From Bradyrhizobium zhengyangense (GTDB lineage: Bacteria; Pseudomonadota; Alphaproteobacteria; Rhizobiales; Xanthobacteraceae): 64,000 nucleotides of DNA. The translations under genes were made by a program, and so were the position numbers. The stretch spans positions 186,001-250,000 of the forward strand of contig NZ_JAKLUA010000009.1 in the NCBI RefSeq assembly GCF_022012435.1, written 5' to 3'. Each line of letters starts with the position of its first letter. Position 1 is the first letter of the stretch. Shown one piece after another: positions 16,186 to 24,848 of the stretch. Under the pieces are notes generated by a model that saw only the letters and a program-made list of their open reading frames with translations, ran no database searches and was not told the DNA's origin.

Positions 16186-17409
16186 ATGACTGTACCGAGC
16201 GCCTGTGCTTCGACCGCCGGTCCAATGGCCATTCCACACCTTGACGTCGACCCCTTCGCGATCTCGTTCTTCGACGATCCCTATCCGACCCATGAAAGGC
16301 TGCGAGAGGCCGGCCCTGTCGTCTATCTCGATAAATGGAACGTCTACGGCGTGGCGCGTTATGCCGAGGTCTATTCAGTCCTCAACGATCCCCAGACCTT
16401 CTGTTCCAGCCGCGGCGTCGGTCTTTCCGACTTCAAGAAGGAAAAGCCCTGGCGGCCGCCGAGCCTGATCCTGGAGGCCGATCCCCCCGCGCACACCCGC
16501 ACCCGCGCCGTGCTGTCAAAGGTGCTGTCGCCCGCGACCATGAAGCGGATCCGCGACGGCTTCGCTTTGGCGGCCGAAGCCAAGATCGACGAGCTGCTGC
16601 AGCGGCGCAAATTCGATGCGGTCGCCGATCTCGCAGAGGCCTATCCGTTGTCTGTATTTCCGGATGCGCTCGGACTGAAGGCGGAAGGGCGCGAGCACCT
16701 GATTCCTTATGCTGGTCTCGTCTTCAATGCCTTCGGCCCGCCAAACGAGCTACGTCAGACCGCAATCGAGCGATCGGCGCCGCACCAGGCCTATGTCGCC
16801 GAGCAGTGCCAGCGACCGAATCTTAAGCCTGGCGGCTTTGGCGCCTGTATCCATGCGTTCTCCGACACTGGCGAGATCACGTCGGATGAGGCGCCGTTGC
16901 TCGTGCGCTCACTGCTGTCCGCAGGCCTCGACACCACAGTCTATGGCATCGGAGCCGCTCTCTATTGCCTGGCACGCTTTCCGAAGGAATTCGCGCGGCT
17001 GCGGGCCGATCCGTCGCTGGCGCGCAACGCCTTCGAGGAAGCCGTTCGCTTCGAAAGCCCGGTGCAGACCTTCTTCCGCACCACGACGCGCGAGGTCGAG
17101 ATCGGCGGCACGCGCGTCGGCGAGGGCGAGAAGGTCCTGATGTTCCTCGGCGCGGCGAACCGCGACCCGCGCCGCTGGATCGAGTCCGATCGCTACGACA
17201 TCACCCGCAAGACTTCGGGCCATGTCGGCTTCGGCTCCGGCATTCACATGTGCGTTGGCCAGTTGGTAGCGCGGCTCGAAGGTGAGGTGGTGCTGTCCGC
17301 GATCGCGCGAAGGGTTGCATCGATCGAAATCTCCGGTCCCGTCGAGCGCCGCTACAACAACACGCTGCGCGGGCTAGAGAGCCTGCCGATATCCATCACC
17401 CCGGCCTGA
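16186..17409 (+). CDS. cytochrome P450, CYP199A family (para-substituted benzoate oxidase)
   Basis: A 407-aa soluble P450. The haem loop is FGSGIHMCVGQ, the I-helix oxygen site is LLSAGLDTTVYG, and the ExxR helix is EEAVRF. Long stretches such as VVYLDKWNVYGVARYAEVY and FNAFGPPNELRQ match the Rhodopseudomonas CYP199A2 sequence as I remember it; that enzyme O-demethylates 4-methoxybenzoate. AGGA precedes ATG 16186. A [2Fe-2S] ferredoxin gene follows 11 bases later as its electron donor, but that gene is frameshifted here. Confidence 0.9.
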   Translation: MTVPSACASTAGPMAIPHLDVDPFAISFFDDPYPTHERLREAGPVVYLDKWNVYGVARYAEVYSVLNDPQTFCSSRGVGLSDFKKEKPWRPPSLILEADPPAHTRTRAVLSKVLSPATMKRIRDGFALAAEAKIDELLQRRKFDAVADLAEAYPLSVFPDALGLKAEGREHLIPYAGLVFNAFGPPNELRQTAIERSAPHQAYVAEQCQRPNLKPGGFGACIHAFSDTGEITSDEAPLLVRSLLSAGLDTTVYGIGAALYCLARFPKEFARLRADPSLARNAFEEAVRFESPVQTFFRTTTREVEIGGTRVGEGEKVLMFLGAANRDPRRWIESDRYDITRKTSGHVGFGSGIHMCVGQLVARLEGEVVLSAIARRVASIEISGPVERRYNNTLRGLESLPISITPA

Positions 17410-17420
17410 CGAGGACCTTT

Positions 17421-17746
17421 GATGCCAGCCATTACTTTCGTTCATTCCAACGGCAATAGCGATCACCTCGACGCCAGCGACGGGGAGAGTGCGATGCAGG
17501 CGGCAACCCGCTACGGCCTCGACGGCATCCTCGCCGAGTGCGGCGGCAACGCCATGTGCGCGACCTGCCATGTCTATGTCGACGACGCCCTGGCTGGCGC
17601 GATTGCCGGCCGTCCGCGACGACGAGGACGCGCTGCTCGATGGCACCGCCGCGGAGCGGCGGCCGACGAGCCGGCTGTCCTGCCAGATCAGGATCACGTC
17701 TGAGCTCGACGGTCTCGTGCTGCGTCTGCCGGAGCGGCAGGTCTAG
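17421..17746 (+). pseudogene. [2Fe-2S] ferredoxin partner of the P450, interrupted by a frameshift
   Basis: The frame from ATG 17421 encodes MPAITFVHSNGNSDHLDASD...CGGNAMCATCHVYVDDA, a putidaredoxin-type ferredoxin with three of four cluster cysteines. At CCC 17588-17590 one base too many shifts the frame. Continuing in the +1 frame restores WLARLPAVRDDEDALLDG and RLSCQIRI, which contains the fourth cysteine, and ends at TAG 17744-17746. As written, the unshifted product ends at 17703 and lacks the fourth ligand. Either the gene is broken or there is a one-base sequencing error in the C run. Confidence 0.85.
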
Positions 17747-17796
17747 GTTCCAGTTTTCGGCAACGACCGACTCGCGGGAGTGAGGGAGGACAAAGA

Positions 17797-19008
17797 ATGA
17801 AGCACCTGGGGTGGACCATTGCGCTTGCCGCAAGCTTTTGGGTCGGCGCCGCGAACGCGGAGATTTCGGATGGCGTCGTGCGTATCGGCGTGCTCAACGA
17901 CATCTCCGGCATATTCCAAGACACCAACGGCATGGGCTCGGTCGAAGCCGCACGCATGGCGGCGGAAGATTTCGCCGGCGGCGGCAAGGACGTCAAGGTT
18001 GAAATCGTCTACGCCGATCATCAGAACAAGGCGGACGTCGGCTCGGCCATTGCGCGAAAATGGCTCGATGTTGAAGGTGTCGATGCCATCGTCGACGTGC
18101 CGAACTCGGCGGTGGGCCTTTCCATCAACAATGTGCTACGCGACAGCCGGATGACGTTCCTGGCGTCCTCCACCGCGAGCGCCGACCTAACCGGCAAGGC
18201 CTGCTCGCCCAACACCATCCAATGGGTCAACGACACCTGGGCGACCGGCAACACCACGGCGGCGGCAATGATGTCGCACGGCGGCAAGGAGTGGTACTTC
18301 CTCACCGTCGATTACGCGCTCGGTAAAGGCATCGAGGCGGAAGCGCAGAAATATATCGAGGCGCATGGCGGCAAGGTGATCGGCTCCTCCAAGCATCCAC
18401 TCGGCACTTCTGACTTCGCCTCCTTCCTGCTTCAGGCGCAGGGCTCGAAAGCCCAGGTGATCGGGCTTGCCAATGCAGGCGGCGACACCATCAACGCGGT
18501 GAAGCAGGCGGCTGAGTTCGGTATCCAGCAGAGCGGACAGAAGCTCGTTGCCTTCCTCCTCTTCATCAACGACGTCCACGGAATGGGATTGAAGGTCGCT
18601 CAAGGACTGCAACTCATGGAGGCTTTTTACTGGGACATGAACGACGACACCCGTGCCTTCGCCAAACGCTTTGCGGCACGCCCCGGCATGAACGGCAAAA
18701 TGCCGAGCGGCAATCAAGCCGGCGTCTACGCCTCCACGCTCGCCTACCTCAACGCGGTCGCCGCTACTGGCAGCGACAACGCCAAGGACGTCGTGCCGCA
18801 GATGAAGACGTTCAAAGGCCACGATAGGCTTTTCGGCGATACCGCGATCCGTCAGGATGGCCGCGTCGTGCATCCGATGTACCTGTTCGAGGTCAAGAAG
18901 CCGGAGGAGACGAAATATCCGTACGATTATTACAAGCTTGTTTCGACGATCCCGGCAGACCAGGCGTTCCGGCCAATGGTGGAGGGCGGCTGTGCGTTGG
19001 TGAAGTAG
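17797..19008 (+). CDS. ABC transporter substrate-binding protein (LivK/branched-chain family)
   Basis: A 403-aa periplasmic binding protein. The signal peptide is MKHLGWTIALAASFWVGAANA. The mature part starts EISDGVVRIGVLNDISGIF and continues with the type 1 periplasmic-binding fold. No permease or ATPase genes lie next to it, so it must use components encoded elsewhere. Its position behind CYP199A and ferredoxin suggests uptake of an aromatic acid; this is inference from context. Confidence 0.88.
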   Translation: MKHLGWTIALAASFWVGAANAEISDGVVRIGVLNDISGIFQDTNGMGSVEAARMAAEDFAGGGKDVKVEIVYADHQNKADVGSAIARKWLDVEGVDAIVDVPNSAVGLSINNVLRDSRMTFLASSTASADLTGKACSPNTIQWVNDTWATGNTTAAAMMSHGGKEWYFLTVDYALGKGIEAEAQKYIEAHGGKVIGSSKHPLGTSDFASFLLQAQGSKAQVIGLANAGGDTINAVKQAAEFGIQQSGQKLVAFLLFINDVHGMGLKVAQGLQLMEAFYWDMNDDTRAFAKRFAARPGMNGKMPSGNQAGVYASTLAYLNAVAATGSDNAKDVVPQMKTFKGHDRLFGDTAIRQDGRVVHPMYLFEVKKPEETKYPYDYYKLVSTIPADQAFRPMVEGGCALVK

Positions 19009-19150
19009 GGAGCGCTGCCGAGTAACCAGGACATTGGCACGCTTCACGTTTTGGTGCGGCGTTTCCAGCCTGCAGGAAGTACCTGCGAACTGGCTGGTTG
19101 GTAGCGGCCGGGGTTGCGATTTCGCTGTCCGGGCTGCGCCGCGAGCCATG

Positions 19151-19200
19151 ATCTCAAGAGCGCATATCCGTGACTCCGCCCGGTGTCCTTATCTCAAGAG
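19151..19200. repeat. short direct repeat ATCTCAAGAG, exactly 40 bp apart
   Basis: The decamer ATCTCAAGAG occurs at 19151-19160 and 19191-19200 in the region between two convergent genes. No inverted repeat or mobile element surrounds it. It may be chance. Confidence 0.3.
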
Positions 19201-19269
19201 TTCACCTGGCTCTGCGGTTGTTCTGGCGTGAAGACGCCGCAGCAAGCTTTAACAGAGGCAGAAACGCGC

Positions 19270-19935
19270 TCAATTGGCGCAGCGCGCTTCCAGCGCGTCG
19301 ACAAAGGAACGGTCCCAGCGGCCCTCGCGAATGGCCTGCATCGTCGCCTCCTCCTTCTGATGTTGAGCCATCGCCTTCTCGATCACGCTTGCGGCAAGAC
19401 CGGGCGGGAAGGCGAGAAGTCCATCTTGGTCCCCGACGATCACGTCTCCCGGATTGACCACCATACCGCCGACCGTGATCGGCACGTTGATCTCCCCTGG
19501 ACCGTCCTTGTAGGGGCCGCGGTGGTTCACGCCGCGGGCATAAACGGGAAAAGCTCGTGCGCCGATTTCGGCCGCGTCCCGAATGGCGCCATCGAGCACC
19601 ATGCCGGCGAGACCCAGCGAAGCGGCGGCGAAGGTCATGATGCCACCGACCAGAGCGTTGGTAGTGTCTCCGCCGGCATCGACCACCATGACGTCTCCGG
19701 GCCGGCAGAAATCATAGGCGCGCAGAATGGCGAGGTTGTCCCCGCCACGCGTCTTCACGGTCACCGCCGTGCCGGCCATGGGGGCGGGCGAATGGTAGGC
19801 GCGAAGACCGATGCTGCCGCAGTTGCGGTGCAGTTGATCGCTCAGCAGCGCCACCGCGATGCTCCGCAGCTTGGCGACGGTGGACGGGTCGACCTGGGGA
19901 GCGGAGGGGTTTCTGACGATTCCGGGATTGGTCAT
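19270..19935 (-). CDS. RraA-like / 4-hydroxy-4-methyl-2-oxoglutarate aldolase family protein
   Basis: A 221-aa protein of the RraA/HMG-aldolase fold. Motifs seen: VDAGGDTTNALVGGIMTFAA and the metal/substrate site LDGAIRDAAEI. Members cleave 4-hydroxy-4-methyl-2-oxoglutarate or decarboxylate oxaloacetate; RraA proper inhibits RNase E, but the retained Arg-Asp supports an enzyme. It lies 26 bases downstream of the aminotransferase, so the two form an operon, perhaps converting an amino acid to a keto acid and then cleaving it. Confidence 0.82.
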   Translation of the reverse strand: MTNPGIVRNPSAPQVDPSTVAKLRSIAVALLSDQLHRNCGSIGLRAYHSPAPMAGTAVTVKTRGGDNLAILRAYDFCRPGDVMVVDAGGDTTNALVGGIMTFAAASLGLAGMVLDGAIRDAAEIGARAFPVYARGVNHRGPYKDGPGEINVPITVGGMVVNPGDVIVGDQDGLLAFPPGLAASVIEKAMAQHQKEEATMQAIREGRWDRSFVDALEARCAN

Positions 19936-19961
19936 GGAGGATGCTTTCGATCAATTTCAGG

Positions 19962-21170
19962 TTAGTGCAGCTCGGCAACTGCACGGGCGATGCGATCCGT
20001 GCCTTCGTCGAGCGCCGCTTGCGATGTCGCGATCGAGGCACGGAAGAATGGCGACAGACCGTAGGCGGTGCCCTGGACGACGGCCACGCCGGCCGCCTCC
20101 AACAAGTACATCACGACGTCACTGTCGCTCTCGAGGCGAGTCCCGGCCGGCGTTGTCCGGCCGATCAGGCCTGCACAATTGACGTAGAGATAAAACGCTC
20201 CGTCGGGCGGCCGGCAACTCAGCCCGGGGATCGCGTTGATACGCGCGAGCGTGCGATCGCGACGCGCCCGATAAGTCGCAACGGTCTCGCCAACGAAGCT
20301 CTGGTCGCCGGTGAGCGCCGCGACCGCCGCCGCCTGGCTGATCGAGCAGGCATTGCCCGAGGCCTGCGACAGCAGCGTATTCAGCGCGCCGACGAGGTCC
20401 GCGGGGCCGGCGATCCAGCCGATGCGCCAGCCGGTCATCGCATAGGTCTTGGATACGCCGTTGATGGCGAGGACGCGCTCACGCAGCTCGGGTGCTGCGT
20501 TGAGCAGATGCGGCGTACTCTCGCCGTCGAAACGGATGTGTTCGTAGATGTCGTCGGTCATGACCAGCACATGCGGATGGCGGGCGAGAACCTCGGCAAT
20601 CCCGCGATATTCCGCTGCGGAATAGCTTGCGCCGGTCGGGTTCGATGGCGAGTTGATCAACAGCCAGCGCGTCTTCTCCGAGATCGCCGCCTCCAGCTGG
20701 GCCGGCGAGATCTTGAAGCTCTGGCTTTCCGGACAGGCCACGATCTTAGGTATTCCTTCGCAGGCGAGCACCATGTCCGGATAGGACACCCAATAGGGCG
20801 CTGGGATGATCACCTCGTCGCCGGCCTCGAGGGTCGCTTCGAGCGCGCTGTAAATGGCGCTCTTGGCGCCGTTGGTGACGACGATCTCCGCGGGATCGTA
20901 GACGAGGCCGTTTTCGCGCTTCAGCTTGGCGACGATCGCCTGGCGCAGCTCCAGCGTGCCGGCAAGCACCGTGTACCGCGTCTCTCCCTTCTCCATCGCC
21001 CAGACGGCGGCAGTGCGAATATGCGCGGGCGTGTCGAAATCCGGCTCGCCGACCACAAGGCTGACGATGCTCTTGCCCTCGCGCTTGAGCGCGCTCGCCC
21101 GATCCGCAGCCGCCGTGCTGGGCGAAGGCTTGATGCGTCTGACGCGCGCGGAAATACGAGAACGGTTCAT
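19962..21170 (-). CDS. class I PLP-dependent aminotransferase (aspartate aminotransferase-like)
   Basis: A 402-aa fold-type I aminotransferase. Seen: LLINSPSNPTGASYS, TDDIYEHIRF, the PLP lysine in NGVSKTYAMTGWRIGW, and a C-terminal Arg region. It resembles AspC of alphaproteobacteria, which uses aspartate, aromatic or related amino acids. First gene of a two-gene operon with the RraA-like gene, divergent from a LysR regulator 172 bases away, which is its likely controller. Confidence 0.9.
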   Translation of the reverse strand: MNRSRISARVRRIKPSPSTAAADRASALKREGKSIVSLVVGEPDFDTPAHIRTAAVWAMEKGETRYTVLAGTLELRQAIVAKLKRENGLVYDPAEIVVTNGAKSAIYSALEATLEAGDEVIIPAPYWVSYPDMVLACEGIPKIVACPESQSFKISPAQLEAAISEKTRWLLINSPSNPTGASYSAAEYRGIAEVLARHPHVLVMTDDIYEHIRFDGESTPHLLNAAPELRERVLAINGVSKTYAMTGWRIGWIAGPADLVGALNTLLSQASGNACSISQAAAVAALTGDQSFVGETVATYRARRDRTLARINAIPGLSCRPPDGAFYLYVNCAGLIGRTTPAGTRLESDSDVVMYLLEAAGVAVVQGTAYGLSPFFRASIATSQAALDEGTDRIARAVAELH

Positions 21171-21249
21171 GGCAATTGACCCCGGTCTGGAGAGGTGCGA
21201 CGCTAAAGACAGCCGCCGGCGCTGACCAACACGAGTTCAATCTGGCCTG

Positions 21250-21264
21250 ATAGGCATATCTTAT
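21250..21264. promoter_or_regulatory. candidate LysR binding site between aminotransferase and lysR genes
   Basis: ATAGGCATATCTTAT fits ATA-N9-TAT, the Nac-type LysR site, and contains T-N11-A. It lies between the divergent aminotransferase and LysR genes. The CTTAT part recurs in the two paired promoter elements at 22288 and 27048. Function is inferred. Confidence 0.4.
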
Positions 21265-21342
21265 GGTTGGATTCCTCCTCGGCGCCCCGTTGAATGCCGC
21301 GCAGCCGGGAAGGCCGCTGCGCCGATCGATCCGAGGGACAAG

Positions 21343-22281
21343 GTGAATCTGAGGCGTCTTCAGTATTTCGTGAAGATCGTCGACGTCGGCAGCCTGACGC
21401 AGGCCGCCGATGTGCTCCATGTCGCGCAGCCGGCGCTCAGCCAGCAGCTCGCGACCTTGGAGGGCGAGGTCCGCCAGCAGCTCCTGGTGCGCACCAAAAG
21501 CGGCGTCGTGCCCACGGAAGCGGGCAAGGTGCTGTATCGCCACGCGCAGCTCATCTTGCGTCAATGCGAGCAGGCGCGCGCCGATATGAGCGCGGCGGCC
21601 AAGAGCATCTCCGGTGCGGTCGCCGTCGGACTTGCGCCTGGAACGGCCGCGGCCGGACTCGCGCTGCCGCTGCTGCGGACCGTGCGCGCCCGCCACCCTG
21701 GCATCCTGCTCTACCTCAACGAGACCTACGGAACGACGCTCTCGGAGCTCGTCATGAACGGCCGGATGGATCTCGCCGTGCTCTACGGCGGCAAGACGGC
21801 CGTTCATGGCCTCTCGTTCGTGCCGCTGCTGCGCGAACAGCTCTACGTGGTCGGCCCCGCCAGCATGATGGCCCCGCCGGGCGAGATCAGCGTGCCAGCG
21901 CTGGCCGACATGGATCTCTATCTCGCCCGTCCCTACAACGTCGTGCGCAAGATGGTGAACGAAGCCTTTGCGGCGATCGGTCAGGCGCCGAAGGTCGTCG
22001 CGGAAATCGAATCGGCGAGCACATTGACGGCGGTGATCGCCGACGGGCTCGGCGCGACGATCCTGCCGGAATCGATGGCCCGACAGGTGGCGGGCTCCTG
22101 CGGCGGCTGGCAGTCCCGCATCGTCGATCCGATCATCGAGGCGCCGTTGGCATTGTGCCAGTCCGATCATTTGCCGCTATCGGAGCCGGCCCAGGCCATC
22201 AAGGAAATCCTGCTCGAGCTCGTTGCTGGGCTGCCTGGCAATCTCGTCGTCGCCGAGGAGCGGGCGCAGAAAGCGTCATAG
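21343..22281 (+). CDS. LysR-family regulator (Nac-like)
   Basis: A 312-aa LysR protein. N-terminal helix-turn-helix: MNLRRLQYFVKIVDVGSLTQ, then AADVLHVAQPALSQQLATLE. The C-terminal effector domain is of normal length. It starts with GTG 21343 after AGGGACAAG. The N terminus resembles Nac and related regulators. It sits between the aminotransferase operon and the biotin carboxylase/Pxp operon and may control both. Confidence 0.88.
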   Translation: MNLRRLQYFVKIVDVGSLTQAADVLHVAQPALSQQLATLEGEVRQQLLVRTKSGVVPTEAGKVLYRHAQLILRQCEQARADMSAAAKSISGAVAVGLAPGTAAAGLALPLLRTVRARHPGILLYLNETYGTTLSELVMNGRMDLAVLYGGKTAVHGLSFVPLLREQLYVVGPASMMAPPGEISVPALADMDLYLARPYNVVRKMVNEAFAAIGQAPKVVAEIESASTLTAVIADGLGATILPESMARQVAGSCGGWQSRIVDPIIEAPLALCQSDHLPLSEPAQAIKEILLELVAGLPGNLVVAEERAQKAS

Positions 22282-22287
22282 CGCTCT

Positions 22288-22340
22288 CTTATATGGGCAA
22301 AGCCAAACCGTCTTGGTCGGGGAAGACCGCCAGCGGTAGC
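22288..22340 (+). promoter_or_regulatory. promoter element A of the Pxp operon (paired with 27048-27100)
   Basis: A 53-bp block right after the LysR stop aligns without gaps to 27048-27100 at about 36 of 53 positions. Conserved parts are CTTAT at the left end, CAAAG, TCTTGG and CGGTAGC at the right end. TCTTGG and CGGTAG are 17 bases apart, as expected for -35 and -10 boxes; the left part would be the regulator site. The first Pxp-operon gene begins 54 bases downstream. Confidence 0.5.
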
Positions 22341-22394
22341 GTTCGTCGGTAGGTAGCGACGCCGCGGGCGCCGACCTCGACGAACGGCCGGAGC

Positions 22395-22835
22395 ATGGAT
22401 CTCGATCGTATCAAGTCACTGATTGACGCCATGGCGGCTTCCGATCTGGCCGAGATGGAGTTCAGCCAGGGCGGCATGTCATTGCGGCTGGTGCGCCGAC
22501 CGCAGCCGACCGAATCGCGGCCGGCGGTGCCAGTGGTCGCCGCCACGGCGCGCCCCCCGAGCCGTCCCGAGCCTGCGCAACCGGCACCGGTCAACGCCGC
22601 GGCGGATGGCGTCGTCGCGCCGCTGTTTGGCGTTGCCTATCTGCAGCCCGATCCTGACGCGCCGCCCTTCGTCACGGTGGCCCAGGCGATCACCGCCGGC
22701 ACGACATTGTGCGTCATCGAAGCCATGAAGATGTTTCACGAGGTCCGTGCCGATCGGGACGGCGCCGTGATCGCAATTCTCGTCTCCACCGGGCAGGAGG
22801 TCGAGGCCGGGCAAGAACTGATGCGGATCAGGTAG
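22395..22835 (+). CDS. biotin carboxyl carrier protein (AccB-like)
   Basis: A 146-aa carrier. N-terminal ~45 residues are AccB-type (MDLDRIKSLIDAMAASDLAEMEF), then a Pro/Ala linker, then the biotinyl domain with CVIEAMKMFHEV, whose Lys is biotinylated by BirA. It is the first gene of a six-gene operon with biotin carboxylase and PxpBCA. In such clusters the carrier probably serves a dedicated carboxylation linked to 5-oxoproline or urea-type amide breakdown. Confidence 0.9.
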   Translation: MDLDRIKSLIDAMAASDLAEMEFSQGGMSLRLVRRPQPTESRPAVPVVAATARPPSRPEPAQPAPVNAAADGVVAPLFGVAYLQPDPDAPPFVTVAQAITAGTTLCVIEAMKMFHEVRADRDGAVIAILVSTGQEVEAGQELMRIR

Positions 22836-22839
22836 GCAC

Positions 22840-24192
22840 ATGTTCGGCTCGGTCCTCATAGCCAACCGGGGCGAGATCGCGCTGCGCATCCAGCGTGGTT
22901 GCCGGCGGCTCGGGCTGCGCACCATCGTCGTCCATTCGGAGGCCGATCGCGATGCGCCCTACGTGCATCATGCCGACGAGGCCATCTGCATCGGGCCGGC
23001 CGCGGCAGCGCAGAGCTATCTCAACCAGACGGCGTTGCTGTTCGCCGCCGAGGTCAGCGGAGCGGAGGCGATCCATCCGGGCTACGGGTTCCTGTCCGAG
23101 AACCCTGGCTTCGCCGAGCAGGTCGAAGCTGCCGGCCTGACCTTCATCGGCCCGACGGCCGCGGTGATGCGCGTCATGGGCGACAAGGTCGCGGCCAAGC
23201 GGGCGATGCGCGCCGCCGGCGTTCCCTGCGTACCCGGTCCGGATGCGGCGCTCGGCGACGACCTCGATCTCGCGCGCGCAACCGCGCGGCAGATCGGCTA
23301 CCCCGTGATCCTGAAAGCGGCGGGCGGCGGCGGTGGACGCGGCATGCGCATGGTGGAGAGCGAGGCTGGCCTCATCGATGCGATCGCCGTGACGCGGGAA
23401 GAGGCGCGGCGCGGCTTCGCCAACAGCGCGATCTACATCGAGAAATTCCTGCGCCGGCCGCGACATGTCGAGATCCAGGTGATTGCCGATACCCATGGCA
23501 ATGCCGTCTGGCTCGGCAGCCGCGATTGCTCGCTGCAGCGACGGCACCAGAAGGTGCTGGAGGAGGCGCCGGCACCGGGACTGGACCAGGACGTGCTGGC
23601 GCAGATCGGCGAGCGCTGCGCGGAGGCCTGCCGGCAGCTCGAATACCGCGGCGTCGGCACGTTCGAGTTCCTCGTCGAGGATGACGCGTTCTACTTCATC
23701 GAGATGAATACGCGCCTGCAGGTCGAACACCCCGTCACCGAGATGACCGCTGGGATCGATATCGTCGAGGCGCAGATTCGTGTGGCTCAGGGCGAGGCGC
23801 TGCCGTTCGCGCAAGCCGACATCGTCTGCCGCGGTCATGCCTTCGAATGCCGGATCAACGCCGAAGATCCCGACACGTTCGTGCCGTCCCCCGGTGTGAT
23901 CACCGCCTGGGAGCTCCCCGGCGGCCCCGGCGTGCGCATCGATAGCCATGCCAGCAGCGGATATCGCGTGCCGCCATATTACGACTCGCTGATCGGCAAG
24001 CTCGTCGTGCACGGCGCGAATCGCGCCGAGGCCCTGGACCGGCTGCGCATCGCCCTCGACGAAATGCGCGTGGAAGGAATCGCGACCAACCTGCCGCTGC
24101 ACCGGCGGCTCGTCAGGGATGCCGCGTTCATCAGGGGCGGCGTCAGCATTCACCATCTCGAGCAGCAGTTGTGCGGGAGCGGCAAGGCATGA
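22840..24192 (+). CDS. biotin carboxylase (AccC-like)
   Basis: A 450-aa ATP-grasp enzyme that carboxylates biotin. N-terminal LIANRGEIALRIQRGCRRLG; glycine-rich ATP loop KAAGGGGGRGMRMVE; catalytic EMNTRLQVEHPVTEM. Length equals AccC. Stop overlaps the pxpB start (ATGA). A dedicated carboxylase within a Pxp operon, not the housekeeping acetyl-CoA carboxylase, because no carboxyltransferase is present. Confidence 0.92.
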   Translation: MFGSVLIANRGEIALRIQRGCRRLGLRTIVVHSEADRDAPYVHHADEAICIGPAAAAQSYLNQTALLFAAEVSGAEAIHPGYGFLSENPGFAEQVEAAGLTFIGPTAAVMRVMGDKVAAKRAMRAAGVPCVPGPDAALGDDLDLARATARQIGYPVILKAAGGGGGRGMRMVESEAGLIDAIAVTREEARRGFANSAIYIEKFLRRPRHVEIQVIADTHGNAVWLGSRDCSLQRRHQKVLEEAPAPGLDQDVLAQIGERCAEACRQLEYRGVGTFEFLVEDDAFYFIEMNTRLQVEHPVTEMTAGIDIVEAQIRVAQGEALPFAQADIVCRGHAFECRINAEDPDTFVPSPGVITAWELPGGPGVRIDSHASSGYRVPPYYDSLIGKLVVHGANRAEALDRLRIALDEMRVEGIATNLPLHRRLVRDAAFIRGGVSIHHLEQQLCGSGKA

Positions 24193-24848
24193 CGACGGAC
24201 CTGCCACAACTCAGCCTGCTGGGAACGACCGCGCTGCTGTTCGAAGCTCCGGGCGAGACCTCGCTGACGACGCAGTGCCGCATCTGGGCCCTGGCGCTGG
24301 AGGCGGGCCGTCTGCCCGGCGTTCGGGAGGCCGTGCCGGGCATGAACAACCTCATGATCGCTTTCGCCGAGCCGCCGCGGCACCGGGGACAAATCGAGCA
24401 CAGACTGATCGAGCTGTGGCACGCCCTCGAGCCGCTTCCTGTCGCCGGGCGCTGCCTTGATCTGCCGGTGGTCTATGGCGGCGACGGCGGCCCGCACATG
24501 GCCGATGTCGTGGCCCACACCGGATTGAGCGTCGACGATATCGTCGCGATCCACAGCGCACCGACTTACACCGTCTACGCCCTCGGCAGCCATCCCGGGT
24601 ACTGCTATCTCGGTGGCATGGACCAGCGCATCGCGACGCCGCGGCGCAAGGTGCCGGTGCTGCGCATCCCACGCGGCGCCGTCTCCATCGGCGGCAGTCA
24701 GACCGGCGTCTCTGCCTCCGATGGGCCGAGCGGCTGGAATACGATCGGCAGCACCGAGGTCGCATTCTTCGATGTCGAGCGCACGCCGCCAGCGCTGCTG
24801 CAGCCCGGTGACTGCATCCGCTTCAAAACCATCCGGGTGCTGCGATGA
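24189..24848 (+). CDS. pxpB: 5-oxoprolinase subunit PxpB (KipI family)
   Basis: A 219-aa protein. The conserved core is LGSHPGYCYLGGMDQRIATP and PRGAVSIGGSQTGVSASDGP with GWNTIG. With PxpA and PxpC it hydrolyses 5-oxoproline (pyroglutamate) to glutamate using ATP. ATG 24189 overlaps the biotin carboxylase stop. The stop overlaps pxpC. Confidence 0.88.
   Translation: MTTDLPQLSLLGTTALLFEAPGETSLTTQCRIWALALEAGRLPGVREAVPGMNNLMIAFAEPPRHRGQIEHRLIELWHALEPLPVAGRCLDLPVVYGGDGGPHMADVVAHTGLSVDDIVAIHSAPTYTVYALGSHPGYCYLGGMDQRIATPRRKVPVLRIPRGAVSIGGSQTGVSASDGPSGWNTIGSTEVAFFDVERTPPALLQPGDCIRFKTIRVLR

Noticed and set aside
15293..16189. 298-codon plus-strand frame over the marR gene
   Set aside because: Mirrors the MarR coding region; low-complexity translation without family features.
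19941..21179. 412-codon plus-strand frame
   Set aside because: Antisense shadow of the aminotransferase gene.
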